A stretch of 52,853 nt of DNA from an uncultured Erysipelotrichaceae bacterium (lineage in GTDB: Bacteria; Bacillota_I; Bacilli_A; RFN20; CAG-826): positions 1 through 52,853 of the forward strand of contig CADCGC010000005.1 in the NCBI GenBank assembly GCA_902800905.1, given 5' to 3'. Below are positions 15,702 to 25,203 of the stretch, in pieces; the stretch's first letter is position 1; each line of letters starts with the position of its first letter. Under the pieces are notes generated by a model. The model saw only the letters and a program-made list of their open reading frames with translations. It ran no database searches and was not told the origin of the DNA. Position numbers and translations under genes: made by a program.

Positions 15702-17804
15702 ATGAAGTTAGTAATCGTCGAATCTCCAACAAAATGCGAAACCATCAAACGCTATCTAGGCAATGACTATGTCGTTAAAGCCAGCTATGGCCATATCCGC
15801 GATTTAGCCACTAGAGGCAAGGGTGGGCTAGGGATTGATGTCGAAAATAATTTTGCGCCCGCGTATATAATTAATAAAGATAAGAAAAAAGTAGTCTACG
15901 ACTTGCAAAAATTAGCAAAAGAGGCTGATGAAGTAATTCTTGCAACCGACCCTGATAGAGAAGGTGAAGCAATTGCCTGGCACTTAGCGCAAGTGCTTGG
16001 TTTAAATGTTGCTACAAATAAGAGATTAGAATTCCACGAAATTACACGTGATTCAATTGGTGAAGCGATGAAACATCCTAGAACCATCGATTTAGCTTTA
16101 GTGTCATCTCAAGAAACACGACGCATGCTTGATAGAATCATTGGATTTAAATTATCTGCTTTAATCAATAAAAAGATTCACTCCAAGAGTGCAGGAAGAG
16201 TGCAATCAGCGACTTTAAAACTTGCCTATGATCAAGAATTAAAAATCGATCAATTCGTTCCGAAAGAATACTATAAAATCAATTGTTTAATTTTATTAAA
16301 AGGCAAAGAACACGAGCTTACTTTCTTAAGTGACTCTAATGGAAATAAAGAGATTAATACCATGGAAGAAGCTGAGAAGATTCTTAAGCTTTTAAATGGT
16401 GAGGCAAAGGTTGTTTCTGTTGATAAAACTGTCAAAACAATTGATAGTAAAGAACCATTTACAACTTCAACCCTTCAACAAGAAGCATTCTCTAGACTCA
16501 AATTCAAAACTGATAAGACCCAAAGAGTGGCCCAGTCACTTTACGAAGGTATTTCAGTCAATGGTGAGCATGTCGGTTTAATCACTTATATGAGAACTGA
16601 CTCAACTAGACTCGCTCCTATCTTTGTTGAAAGAGCAAAGAACTATATCACCGAGACATATGGAAAAGAATATTTAGGTAGGCCTAAACAATTTAAGGCT
16701 ACTGAATTAACTCAAGACGCTCACGAAGCAATTAGACCAACATCTAACCACAGAACTCCAGAGTCTGTTAGACAATATTTAACTCCAGATCAATACAATC
16801 TTTATAAATTAATTTATAACAGAACCATCGCTTCCTTGTTCAAAGGTAAAAAAGAAGAGATTCTTACTGTGAAATTTGATGTTAATGGAGTTTCCTTTAA
16901 AAGCGACTTTGTTAGAACTCTTTTCCCTGGATATGAAATTGTTTATAAAGATGAAGAAGAAGTTAAACACTATAAGGAATTACCTGAGATCAATGTTGGC
17001 GATTCATTCACTATCTCAAATAGCAGTGTTGAACAAAAATTCACTACACCTCCAGCCCGTTATAGCGAAGCTAAAATCGTTAAACTTATGGAAGAAGTGG
17101 GAATTGGTAGACCATCAACATATGCTTCAACTATCTCAACTTTAAAGAAGAGAAAATATGTCGTTGAAGAAAAAGGTATTTTAACTGTGACCGATCAAGG
17201 AAAGAAGACCGCTCACGTATTAGAAAAATATTTTCCAGACATCGTCGATGCGAAATATACCGCGGATATGGAAAACAAATTAGACTCTATTTCTGAAGGC
17301 GGAGAAAAATCAAATAAAATCCTTTCTGAATTCTATAATGAATTCATTAAAGAAATTGATCATGCATATCAAATCATGTATGTCGACGAAGTTGTCTATA
17401 CCGGAGACATTTGTCCTAAGTGTGGTTCACCTCTAGTTTATAAAGAAGGCAAGAACGGTAAATTTATTGGATGTAGCAACTATCCAAGATGTAATTACGT
17501 CCAAAAAGAACCAAAGCCAGTTGTCTATACAGGTGAGTTATGTCCAAAATGTGGTAAACCATTAGTGAAAAGAACATATTCAAAGAACAAAACTTTCATC
17601 GCCTGTAGTGGATATCCGAGCTGTAACTACACAGTTAAAGAAAAGAAACCAGAAGACGAAGAAACAAAAATCGTTAAAAAATGTCCACAATGTGAGACAG
17701 GTAATCTTATAAAGAAGCGCGGCAAATATGGATATTTCCTTGGCTGCACCAACTATCCAGAATGTAATCATATGGAAAAGATTGGCAAAAGAAGACACAG
17801 TTGA
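15702..17804 (+). CDS. topA: DNA topoisomerase I
   Basis: TopA relaxes negative supercoils. The 700-aa protein has the TOPRIM domain (KLVIVESPTKCETIKRYLG, ATDPDREGEAIAWHL) and the catalytic tyrosine Y296 in LITYMRTDSTR. The C-terminus carries three four-cysteine zinc ribbons (CPKCGSPL..CSNYPRC, CPKCGKPL..CSGYPSC, CPQCETGN..CTNYPEC). Its TGA stop lies inside the loop of its own terminator hairpin. Confidence 0.98.
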   Translation: MKLVIVESPTKCETIKRYLGNDYVVKASYGHIRDLATRGKGGLGIDVENNFAPAYIINKDKKKVVYDLQKLAKEADEVILATDPDREGEAIAWHLAQVLGLNVATNKRLEFHEITRDSIGEAMKHPRTIDLALVSSQETRRMLDRIIGFKLSALINKKIHSKSAGRVQSATLKLAYDQELKIDQFVPKEYYKINCLILLKGKEHELTFLSDSNGNKEINTMEEAEKILKLLNGEAKVVSVDKTVKTIDSKEPFTTSTLQQEAFSRLKFKTDKTQRVAQSLYEGISVNGEHVGLITYMRTDSTRLAPIFVERAKNYITETYGKEYLGRPKQFKATELTQDAHEAIRPTSNHRTPESVRQYLTPDQYNLYKLIYNRTIASLFKGKKEEILTVKFDVNGVSFKSDFVRTLFPGYEIVYKDEEEVKHYKELPEINVGDSFTISNSSVEQKFTTPPARYSEAKIVKLMEEVGIGRPSTYASTISTLKKRKYVVEEKGILTVTDQGKKTAHVLEKYFPDIVDAKYTADMENKLDSISEGGEKSNKILSEFYNEFIKEIDHAYQIMYVDEVVYTGDICPKCGSPLVYKEGKNGKFIGCSNYPRCNYVQKEPKPVVYTGELCPKCGKPLVKRTYSKNKTFIACSGYPSCNYTVKEKKPEDEETKIVKKCPQCETGNLIKKRGKYGYFLGCTNYPECNHMEKIGKRRHS

Positions 17805-17815
17805 TGTCTTTTTTT
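17792..17815 (+). terminator. topA terminator
   Basis: AAGACA (17792-17797) pairs with TGTCTT (17805-17810), followed by a T run. The 7-base loop contains the topA stop codon. Confidence 0.75.
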
Positions 17816-17832
17816 GTTATACTTATTTAAGT

Positions 17833-18759
17833 ATGGCTACCATCAAAATAATTGCAGAATTCTTAGATTACCTAAAATACGAAAGAAACTACACTGACCA
17901 GACAATCCTCTCTTATCGAAGAGATGTTGAAAAATTCTTCAAGTTTCTTGTTGAAGAAGGAGTAGAAATTAACGAAGTTGATCAGATTGTCATTCGTAAT
18001 TTTTTGACTGACGAACTCAATAGTGGGAACACTAAAAGAAGTTGCAAAAGAAGACTATCTGCACTTAAACATTTCTACAAGTTCCTATTAAGAAATGGAC
18101 AAGTAAATAGCAACCCGTTTTTGTTCGTAGATTCACCTAAAATAGAAAAGAAATATCCACACTTTTTATACAAGGATCAAGTGAGACAAATTCTTGATTT
18201 AAACCGCAAGAGAACCGATGAATTGGCTCTTAGAGACCAAGCAATTTTGTCCACTCTTTACTATACCGGAATGCGTGCAAGTGAGCTTGTTGGATTGACG
18301 ATGCAATCAGTCAATGTTCCTCAAAGAATTGCGCGAGTTTTAGGTAAAGGAAGAAAAGTGAGAATTGTCCCTTTCAGTGAAGAATGTCAAAAAGATATTG
18401 ATGTCTATATCAAACAGCTTAGACCGATTCTTTTATCAAGGTTTGATTTATCAAAAGGAAAACCAATGCCTACTGAAATCTTTTTAAATGACCGAGGAGA
18501 CAAACTAACAACTAGAGGACTCGAATTCATTCTCGATAGAATTGAAGAAAGAACAGGAACGTTTGTTGATTTACACCCTCACGTATTAAGACATAGTTTT
18601 GCCACTCACTTATTAGAAAATGGAGCGGACCTTCGTATTATTCAAGAACTATTAGGCCACTCATCATTAAACACAACTCAGGTTTACACTCATGTGACAG
18701 AAGAAAATATGAAGGAAACATATTTAGCAAGTCATCCGAGAGCCAAGAAGAAAAATTAA
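17833..18759 (+). CDS. xerC: Tyrosine recombinase XerC (CodV-like)
   Basis: XerC/CodV resolves chromosome dimers at dif. The 308-aa protein has an N-terminal SAM-like DNA-binding domain (EFLDYLKYERNYTDQTILSYRRDVEKF). The catalytic domain carries the R-K-H-R-H-Y residues in TGMRASELVGL, HPHVLRHSFATHLLENGADLRIIQELLGH and TQVYTHV. The ATG at 17833 fits family length; an earlier in-frame start lies inside topA and was rejected. A TATACT box lies nine bases before the ATG. Its place after topA matches codV of Bacillus, though the intervening trmFO is missing. Confidence 0.95.
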   Translation: MATIKIIAEFLDYLKYERNYTDQTILSYRRDVEKFFKFLVEEGVEINEVDQIVIRNFLTDELNSGNTKRSCKRRLSALKHFYKFLLRNGQVNSNPFLFVDSPKIEKKYPHFLYKDQVRQILDLNRKRTDELALRDQAILSTLYYTGMRASELVGLTMQSVNVPQRIARVLGKGRKVRIVPFSEECQKDIDVYIKQLRPILLSRFDLSKGKPMPTEIFLNDRGDKLTTRGLEFILDRIEERTGTFVDLHPHVLRHSFATHLLENGADLRIIQELLGHSSLNTTQVYTHVTEENMKETYLASHPRAKKKN

Positions 18760-18778
18760 GAAAAAATAATATTTTTGC

Positions 18779-18808
18779 TTGTCTTCTATTAGGCTCTTTT
18801 GTTATGAT
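18779..18808 (+). promoter_or_regulatory. rpsB-tsf promoter
   Basis: TTGTCT (18779-18784), 18 bases and TATGAT (18803-18808) preceded by TGT (extended -10). The predicted start is near 18815, giving a leader of about 107 nt. Confidence 0.6.
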
Positions 18809-18814
18809 TATCAC

Positions 18815-18921
18815 GCTGTATATTAATACAGACTACACACATCGTGGATTCAACCCCATTGTCTCACATAGTGAGGGCGGTTGTTAGAAGCGGTGGAGGC
18901 TAAAACATAAGGAGGCTCAAA
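18815..18921 (+). promoter_or_regulatory. Structured leader of rpsB
   Basis: A 6-bp hairpin, CTGTAT-atta-ATACAG (18816-18831), opens the transcript. CAACC/GGTTG (18851-18855 with 18879-18883) then encloses CTCAC-ata-GTGAG (18863-18875). AAGGAGG stands before the ATG. Ribosomal protein operons are often autoregulated through such leaders, so S2 feedback is plausible. I cannot assign it to a known family. Confidence 0.6.
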
Positions 18922-19989
18922 ATGAGCGAAGAAGAAAAAGTTGTTGCTCCTGCTGAAGAAGCAGTCGCAGAACCAGCTGCTAACCCAATGGAAGCAGTTA
19001 TGCATGATCCTGATGCACCAATTATCACCATGAAGAAACTCTTGGAGGCTGGTGCACACTTCGGACATCAAACAAGACGTTGGAACCCAAAGATGAAGAA
19101 ATACATCTATGGTGCTCGTAACGGTGTCTACATCATTGATTTACAAAAGACTGTAGACTTAATCATCGTTGCTTACAAAGCAATGAAAGAAATCGTCGAT
19201 AATGGCGGTAAAGTTCTCTTTGTCGGAACAAAGAAACAATGTAAAGAAGCAGTGGAAGCCGAAGCATTACGTTCCGGAAGCTTCTATATCACCAACCGTT
19301 GGTTAGGTGGTACACTCACCAATTTCAAGACTATTCAAAGTCGTATCAGATTCTTAAAGGAACTTGAAAGAAGAGAAGAAGAAGGCGAACTCGACTTATT
19401 ACCAAAAGTTGAAGCCGCTCAATTAAGAAAAGAAAAAGAAAAACTTTCTAAGAACTTAGAAGGTATCAAGGAAATGAGAAAGGTTCCAAATGCCTTATTT
19501 GTTATCGATCCAAACCTTGAACATAACGCTGTTGCAGAAGCTAGAAAATTAGGAGTCCCAATCTTCGGTATTATTGACACCAATAGTAACCCAGATTTAG
19601 TGGACTATGTCATTCCAGCTAATGATGACGCTATCAGAAGTGTTAGCTTAATTCTTGCGGTTATCGCTGATGCTATCGTTGAGAGCAAAGGTGGATTACC
19701 AGTCGTTGCTTACACCAAAGACGAAGGTGATGAAATCACCATGAAAGAAGTCATCAAACAAACAGATAAAGAAAACGCTGAAAAATTAGCAAGAATTCGT
19801 GCTGAAAGAGCAGCAAGACAAGAAGCTTATGAAAGAGAACAAGCTTTACGTCAAGCTAGCCACGATAAAGCCGCTGCTGTTGCTCAAGAACAAGAAGAGC
19901 TTAAGAAAGAAGAAAAACCAGCTGCTCCTGCTAAGAAACCAGCAAGAAAACCAGCTGCTAAAAAAGCTGAAACTCCAGAGGAAAAATAA
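18922..19989 (+). CDS. rpsB: 30S ribosomal protein S2 with terminal extensions
   Basis: The S2 core begins at about residue 37 ([41 protein letters not shown]) and includes [28 protein letters not shown] and [14 protein letters not shown]. The protein is 355 aa against about 250 for typical S2. There is a ~36-aa acidic/alanine-rich N-terminal extension and a ~90-aa C-terminal extension of charged coiled-coil-like sequence ending in Lys/Ala/Pro repeats. A strong Shine-Dalgarno favours the first ATG. It is co-transcribed with tsf two bases downstream. Confidence 0.97.
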   Translation: MSEEEKVVAPAEEAVAEPAANPMEAVMHDPDAPIITMKKLLEAGAHFGHQTRRWNPKMKKYIYGARNGVYIIDLQKTVDLIIVAYKAMKEIVDNGGKVLFVGTKKQCKEAVEAEALRSGSFYITNRWLGGTLTNFKTIQSRIRFLKELERREEEGELDLLPKVEAAQLRKEKEKLSKNLEGIKEMRKVPNALFVIDPNLEHNAVAEARKLGVPIFGIIDTNSNPDLVDYVIPANDDAIRSVSLILAVIADAIVESKGGLPVVAYTKDEGDEITMKEVIKQTDKENAEKLARIRAERAARQEAYEREQALRQASHDKAAAVAQEQEELKKEEKPAAPAKKPARKPAAKKAETPEEK

Positions 19990-19991
19990 TT

Positions 19992-20858
19992 ATGGCAGAT
20001 ATCAAATTAATCAAAGAACTTCGTGATAGAACAGGTGCTGGCCTTAACGATTGTAAAGCCGCATTAGAAGCTTGTGAAAATGATATCGACAAAGCATGTG
20101 ACTGGTTAAGAGAAAAAGGCATCGCTAAAGCCGCTAAAAAGGCTGATCGTATTGCCGCTGAAGGCTTAGCCTTAGCAGTCAGATGCCCAAAATGTGGCAA
20201 AACCGTAGTTTTAGAAGTTAACTGTGAAACAGACTTCGTTGCTAAAGGTGATGCATTCCGCGCATTTGTCGAAGCCGTTGCTGGTGTCATCCTTAAGGAA
20301 GAACCAAAAGATGTTGAAGCTGCAAAAGCTCTTACAACCGACCTCTTTGCAGACGCAACTGTTAAGATGGGTGAAAAATTCGATTTAAGAAGATTCACTG
20401 TCATCGAGCAAAAAGACAACCTCATTGGTAGTTACATCCACATGGGTGGAAAGATTGCGGTTGCAGTCTCTCTACAAGGTGGAGATGATGAACTTGCAAA
20501 GCAAATCGCTATGCACATCGCTGCTAACAACCCACAATATTTGACTATTGAAGATGTTCCAGCCGATGTTAGAGAACACGAAATGAGTGTTCAAAAAGAA
20601 GCTGCTAAAAACGATGAAAAACTCGCTAATAAGCCAGCTCAAGTCTTAGAGAAGATTCTCGAAGGCAAAATCAACAAATACTTTGCTGAAATGACTCTTG
20701 AAGCTCAACCATTCTTAATGGATGATAGCAAAACCGTCGGTCAATTCTTAAAAGAAAAAGGCGTTAAGGTTTTATCATTCGTCCGTTATCAAGTTGGTGA
20801 AGGTATTGAAAAGAGAAAAGATGACTTCGCTAGCGAAGTAATGTCTCAAGCAAAATAA
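19992..20858 (+). CDS. tsf: Elongation factor Ts
   Basis: EF-Ts recycles EF-Tu-GDP. The 288-aa protein has the N-terminal module with the classic IKELRDRTGAGLNDCKAALE signature, the core NCETDFVAKGDAF motif and the C-terminal coiled region. An unusual CPKCGK segment sits just before the core motif (residues ~61-66). Upstream gene rpsB is in the same operon; a strong terminator follows. Confidence 0.98.
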   Translation: MADIKLIKELRDRTGAGLNDCKAALEACENDIDKACDWLREKGIAKAAKKADRIAAEGLALAVRCPKCGKTVVLEVNCETDFVAKGDAFRAFVEAVAGVILKEEPKDVEAAKALTTDLFADATVKMGEKFDLRRFTVIEQKDNLIGSYIHMGGKIAVAVSLQGGDDELAKQIAMHIAANNPQYLTIEDVPADVREHEMSVQKEAAKNDEKLANKPAQVLEKILEGKINKYFAEMTLEAQPFLMDDSKTVGQFLKEKGVKVLSFVRYQVGEGIEKRKDDFASEVMSQAK

Positions 20859-20869
20859 TGAAAAAAATG

Positions 20870-20896
20870 GGAAACACGTTTTGTGTTTCCTTTTTT
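20870..20896 (+). terminator. rpsB-tsf terminator
   Basis: GGAAACAC (20870-20877) and GTGTTTCC (20883-20890) form an 8-bp stem with a 5-base loop, followed by six T residues. Confidence 0.9.
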
Positions 20897-20923
20897 GTTA
20901 TATAATAAGAAGGGTGATGAGCT

Positions 20924-21643
20924 ATGTATAAACGTGTCTTACTCAAACTTAGTGGTGAAGCATTAGATGAAAAAAACTCTAATAACATTATTGATGTTAA
21001 CTCATTAAATTCCATCTGTGAGAAGATTAAGATTCTTCATGATGATGGAATGGAAATCGCAGTCGTTATTGGAGCTGGCAACATCTGGAGAGGAAAAGTT
21101 GCTGATAAGATTGGAATTGAACGTGTTCCAGCAGATTATATGGGAATGCTTGGCACTGTCATTAACGCTGTTGCAATGAGCAGTGCTCTTAAACGTATTG
21201 GCGTTGAATCAGTCGTTTATAGTGCAATTCCAGAAATTAAAGATGTGACTTTTGCGTATGATGCTGATAAAGTTAAGAGTGACTTATCTCAAGGAAAAGT
21301 ATGTTTCCTTGCTGGTGGAACAGGTAAACCATTCTTTACCACAGATACCGCCGCAACATTAAGAGCAATTGAAACAAATTGTGACGCTATCTTAATGGCG
21401 AAAAATGGTGTTAAAGGTGTCTATGATAAAGATCCAACCGTCTATTCTGATGCGAGATTCTATCCAGAAATAACATACAAAGAGATGAGAGATATGAATA
21501 TTCAAATCATGGATCAAACCGCGATTGAACTCATCGAAAAAACAAATATTGAGATTTTAGTGTTCTCAATGCAAAACGTTGAAAACTTCCAACAAGCCGC
21601 GAAAGGTGTGAACGTTGGAACCATCTGCAAAAAGGAGAGATAA
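20924..21643 (+). CDS. pyrH: Uridylate kinase
   Basis: PyrH phosphorylates UMP to UDP. The 239-aa protein has the amino-acid-kinase fold motifs KRVLLKLSGEAL, VVIGAGNIWRG, FLAGGTGKPFFTTDTAATLRA and NGVKGVYDKDP. A TATAAT box (20901-20906) and an AAGGGTGATG Shine-Dalgarno lie upstream, right after the tsf terminator, so pyrH-frr is a separate transcript. Confidence 0.98.
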   Translation: MYKRVLLKLSGEALDEKNSNNIIDVNSLNSICEKIKILHDDGMEIAVVIGAGNIWRGKVADKIGIERVPADYMGMLGTVINAVAMSSALKRIGVESVVYSAIPEIKDVTFAYDADKVKSDLSQGKVCFLAGGTGKPFFTTDTAATLRAIETNCDAILMAKNGVKGVYDKDPTVYSDARFYPEITYKEMRDMNIQIMDQTAIELIEKTNIEILVFSMQNVENFQQAAKGVNVGTICKKER

Positions 21644-21646
21644 TTT

Positions 21647-22192
21647 ATGGATGATTATGCAGTTGAAGCCCAAGGCAAAATGAAGAAATGTATTGAAAAT
21701 TTTAAAGGACAACTCGCAACATTACGAACAGGTAGAGCGAGTCCAGCAATGCTCAATAACATCGAAGTTGATTATTATGGAAGCCCAACTCCAATTAATC
21801 AAATTTCCTCAATAACCATACCAGAACCCCGTCAACTTCTCATTAAACCATATGATAAGAACGACGTTAAAAACATCGTTTCAGCGATTCATGCTTCTGA
21901 TTTAGGACTCAATCCAATTAACGAAGGACAACAAGTTCGTTTGATTATCCCTGCTTTAACAGAAGAGAGAAGAAAAGAGATTGTTAAGCAAGCTCATAAA
22001 TACGCAGAAGAATGTAAAGTTGCAGTCAGAAACGTTAGAAGAGACTACATGGAACTTCTTAAAATGGATGATTCTTACCCAGAAGATTTACAAAAGAGAG
22101 CTCAAGAAGACATCCAAAAAGTTACTGATGAAGCAACAAAAGATATTGATTTAGTTCTTGCTGAAAAAGAAAAAGAAATCATGGCGATTTAA
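21647..22192 (+). CDS. frr: Ribosome recycling factor
   Basis: Frr splits post-termination ribosomes with EF-G. The 181-aa protein is full length, with TLRTGRASPAMLNNIEVDYYGSPTPINQISSITIPEPRQLLIKPYDK and RRDYMELLK. It starts three bases after pyrH with a GGAGA ribosome-binding site inside the pyrH end. Confidence 0.98.
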   Translation: MDDYAVEAQGKMKKCIENFKGQLATLRTGRASPAMLNNIEVDYYGSPTPINQISSITIPEPRQLLIKPYDKNDVKNIVSAIHASDLGLNPINEGQQVRLIIPALTEERRKEIVKQAHKYAEECKVAVRNVRRDYMELLKMDDSYPEDLQKRAQEDIQKVTDEATKDIDLVLAEKEKEIMAI

Positions 22193-22239
22193 CCTATCGT
22201 TAATCAACAGAATTTCTAAAAGAAAAAAATCACATTAAT

Positions 22240-22264
22240 AAGTGCGCTTAGGCGCGCTTTTATT
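22240..22264 (+). terminator. frr terminator
   Basis: AGTGCGC (22241-22247) pairs with GCGCGCT (22252-22258) with one G-U pair and a 4-base loop, followed by TTTATT. Confidence 0.75.
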
Positions 22265-22285
22265 GTATACTTAATGTGATACATT

Positions 22286-23011
22286 ATGGGAAACACAGAA
22301 TTTAAACTCAAACATGTTGCCTTCATTATGGACGGCAATGGCCGTTGGGCCAAAAGAAGAGGACTTCCTCGTCACTTAGGGCATAAAGCAGGGTGTGATA
22401 GAATTATTGACATTTATGAAGAATGCCTTGCTCAAGATATCAAGGCCATGTCTTTATATGCTTTTAGTACGGAAAACTGGAATCGCCCTCAAGATGAAAT
22501 TGATCATTTATTCAACTACTTAGATATTTTCTTCAAAAAAGAAATCAAGCGAATCATTAAAGATGGTTCAAGAGTTATCGTCAGTGGTGATATTTCTCGT
22601 TTACCAAAGAAAACCCAAAAAACAATTAATGATGCGATTGAAAGAACAAAAGATTGTAAGAACTTCTGCTTCAACATTTGTCTTAACTATGGTGGTAAAG
22701 CCGAAATTGTTAGAGCGGCGTCGTTATTCGCTCAAGAAGTTAAAGAAGGAAAACATCAACCGAACGATTTAACCGAAGAAATGTTTGAGAACTATTTATA
22801 TACGAAAGGTTTGCCACCAGTGGACTTATTAATTAGAACTAGTGGTGAACTTAGAACAAGCAATTATCTCCCGTGGCAATTAGCGTATGCGGAATTTATC
22901 TTCACTAAGACCCCATGGCCAGATTTTACAAAAGAAGAATTTAGAAAATGCATAGACGAATATTATTCAAGGAATAGGAGGTTTGGAACAGTCAATGATC
23001 AAGAAGAATGA
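22286..23011 (+). CDS. uppS: Undecaprenyl (di-trans,poly-cis) diphosphate synthase
   Basis: UppS makes the C55 lipid carrier for cell-wall polymers. The 241-aa protein has HVAFIMDGNGRWAKRRGLPRHLGHKAG, STENWNRP, NICLNYGGKAEIVRA, LLIRTSGELRTSNYLPWQLAYAEFIF, including the catalytic Asp of MDGNGRW. It overlaps cdsA. A TATACT box lies 14 bases before the ATG. Confidence 0.97.
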   Translation: MGNTEFKLKHVAFIMDGNGRWAKRRGLPRHLGHKAGCDRIIDIYEECLAQDIKAMSLYAFSTENWNRPQDEIDHLFNYLDIFFKKEIKRIIKDGSRVIVSGDISRLPKKTQKTINDAIERTKDCKNFCFNICLNYGGKAEIVRAASLFAQEVKEGKHQPNDLTEEMFENYLYTKGLPPVDLLIRTSGELRTSNYLPWQLAYAEFIFTKTPWPDFTKEEFRKCIDEYYSRNRRFGTVNDQEE

Positions 23012-24032
23012 AAATGCAAAACATGAACTTCACCACAATCAACTAAGTGGAAAAACAAAGAAGTCAATGGCAATACGCATTATTTCTGCAGTGATTTTAA
23101 TTTCTATTGTCGTTCCTTCTATTATCTTAGGTGACTGGATTTATTTTGCTCTTATGACTCTCGCTCTCGCTTTTGCGTGCTATGAGATTTTGGGGTGTGC
23201 AGGAAAAAGAACAGTCTTTATTTTCTTAGCCTATTTCTTTTTTGTTGCTCTTATTGCCTATTGGCCAATGTTTAAAGGAATTGTTGTTAATTCAGCAGCC
23301 TTTACAAAGCCAGATAACTATTTCAATACGATATACCTTCCAATTCTTGTCGTCGTATTAGGTTCGTTCCTATTATTCTGGCTTACCGTTATCTATAAGG
23401 ATTTCTCTGTTGTTGATGCCTCTTTCTTAATCACAATGGCAATTATTATCGGACTCGGTTTCCAATGCCTTTTCTATTTACGTTATTTCCCAATGTCAAG
23501 AATGGGTGTTATTAGCCCTGATAGTTGGTCCTTTAATTTAGAAAACACAGTCCTACCATCGGTATTAATTCTCTTTGTCTTCTTATCCGCAGTTATGACT
23601 GACACTGGTGCATATTTTGTCGGTGTTCTATTTGGAAAAACAAAGATGAACGAAAGAATCTCTCCGAACAAAACTTGGGAAGGCTTCTTTGGTGGGATTA
23701 TCGTTTCTTTCATCGTTTGTAGCGCAGTTGGTTTAGCGTTAGCCTTTAGCAATTATCCAATTCTTGATTGCTTTAATGGAGAACACTGGTATAACGTTTT
23801 AATCCTTTGCTTCATTACTCCGTTCTTTGCAACATTAGGCGACTTTGTTTTCTCTGCAATTAAAAGATATTGGGGAATCAAAGATTATGGAAAAATCATT
23901 CCTGGACACGGAGGAGTTCTTGATCGTTTAGATTCTATATTCTTTGCGAGTATTGTCGCCTCGATTACTGTCTTTATCATTTCAAATATGACCGGTTCCG
24001 GATTTGGAAACTGGGATTTAATTTTAGTCTAA
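22995..24032 (+). CDS. cdsA: Phosphatidate cytidylyltransferase
   Basis: CdsA makes CDP-diacylglycerol. The ~345-aa protein has about eight hydrophobic segments and the C-terminal signature GDFVFSAIKRYWGIKDYGKIIPGHGGVLDRLDS, plus NKTWEGFFGG. The ATG at 22995 lies inside the end of uppS with GGAGG 13 bases upstream; a TTG at 22983 is a possible alternative but its spacing to GGAGG is only one base. A ~25-aa polar N-terminus precedes the first membrane segment. Confidence 0.95.
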   Translation: MIKKNENAKHELHHNQLSGKTKKSMAIRIISAVILISIVVPSIILGDWIYFALMTLALAFACYEILGCAGKRTVFIFLAYFFFVALIAYWPMFKGIVVNSAAFTKPDNYFNTIYLPILVVVLGSFLLFWLTVIYKDFSVVDASFLITMAIIIGLGFQCLFYLRYFPMSRMGVISPDSWSFNLENTVLPSVLILFVFLSAVMTDTGAYFVGVLFGKTKMNERISPNKTWEGFFGGIIVSFIVCSAVGLALAFSNYPILDCFNGEHWYNVLILCFITPFFATLGDFVFSAIKRYWGIKDYGKIIPGHGGVLDRLDSIFFASIVASITVFIISNMTGSGFGNWDLILV

Positions 24033-24033
24033 T

Positions 24034-25203
24034 ATGAAAATCTTACTTCTAGGTGCATCAGGTTCAATTGGCACTCAAACAATTGACGTTATCAATAAGA
24101 ATCCTCAAGATTTCACTCTTGTTGGTTTTTCTGTTGGTTATCGCACTAGATGTATCGGAAGTATTATAAAAAAACATCATTCAGTTACCCATGTCTTTTT
24201 AAGAGACTATACTAAGTTAAGTTATTACAAAAAGAGATATCCAAACGTGACATTTATTGCTGAAAGAGATAACTCAATTAGTGACTTAATCAAGATGTGT
24301 AATTCAGAGATGGTAGTAAACGCTTTAGTTGGTTTTAGTGGACTTCTTCCATCTATTACCGCCTTAAAGTTAAATAAAAAGCTCGCTCTCGCTAACAAAG
24401 AGTCACTCGTTGTTGGTGGAGAATTAATCAATAACTTATTAGCTAGTGGACACGGCGAACTCTATCCAATTGATAGTGAACATTCAGCATTATGGAAATG
24501 TTTAAAAGTTGATGATAAGAACGTCAAAAAGATGATGCTTACCGCTAGCGGGGGAGCATTTAGAAAACTCTCAAGAGATGAGTTAGAAAACGTTACTGCT
24601 AGCGATGCTTTAAAACATCCAACCTGGCAAATGGGCGCTAAGATTACTATTGACTGTGCTACGATGATTAACAAATGCTTTGAAATAATTGAAGCTGGTT
24701 ATTTATATAACTATCCATATAAAAAGATTGGAGTTACTCTCCATGATGAATCATATCTTCATTCATATTTAATATATGAAGACGGATTGATGAGAGGAGA
24801 ACTCTCTAAACCTGATATGCGTAACCCGATTAAGTTCGCTCTTTATGAAGGAAAGATTCCTTTTAAGACCCAAACATTTAAATCTTTAGATTCTTTAAAG
24901 AATTTACATTTCCATGAATTCAATAAAGAACGTTATCCGTTAGTGGATCTCGCTGGTATTGTCCTAACTAAAAAAGGAACTTATGGAGCGGCCTTGAATC
25001 GCTCAAACGAAGTGGCAGTTCATGCATTCTTAAAAGGAGAGATTTCTTTCTTAGATATTGAAAGAATCGTCTTCAAGTGTATGAGTGAACACAAAAATAT
25101 CACCCATCCAACATTAGAACAAATCTTAAAGGTTGATAATGATATCAATCTAAAAGCCACAAATATTGTGAATCAAATTAAAGGAGGAAAAATCAAATGG
25201 TAG
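24034..25203 (+). CDS. dxr: 1-deoxy-D-xylulose 5-phosphate reductoisomerase
   Basis: Dxr catalyses the committed step of the MEP isoprenoid pathway, which supplies UppS. The 389-aa protein has the NADPH-binding GASGSIGTQTIDV, LALANKESLVVGGELI, the substrate/metal motif PIDSEHSALWKCL, and TASGGAFRKLSRDELENVT. It overlaps rseP by seven bases. Confidence 0.97.
   Translation: MKILLLGASGSIGTQTIDVINKNPQDFTLVGFSVGYRTRCIGSIIKKHHSVTHVFLRDYTKLSYYKKRYPNVTFIAERDNSISDLIKMCNSEMVVNALVGFSGLLPSITALKLNKKLALANKESLVVGGELINNLLASGHGELYPIDSEHSALWKCLKVDDKNVKKMMLTASGGAFRKLSRDELENVTASDALKHPTWQMGAKITIDCATMINKCFEIIEAGYLYNYPYKKIGVTLHDESYLHSYLIYEDGLMRGELSKPDMRNPIKFALYEGKIPFKTQTFKSLDSLKNLHFHEFNKERYPLVDLAGIVLTKKGTYGAALNRSNEVAVHAFLKGEISFLDIERIVFKCMSEHKNITHPTLEQILKVDNDINLKATNIVNQIKGGKIKW

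Noticed and set aside
19958-20425. 155-aa minus-strand reading frame opposite tsf
   Set aside because: It is the shadow of the conserved tsf frame and shows no family features or ribosome-binding site.
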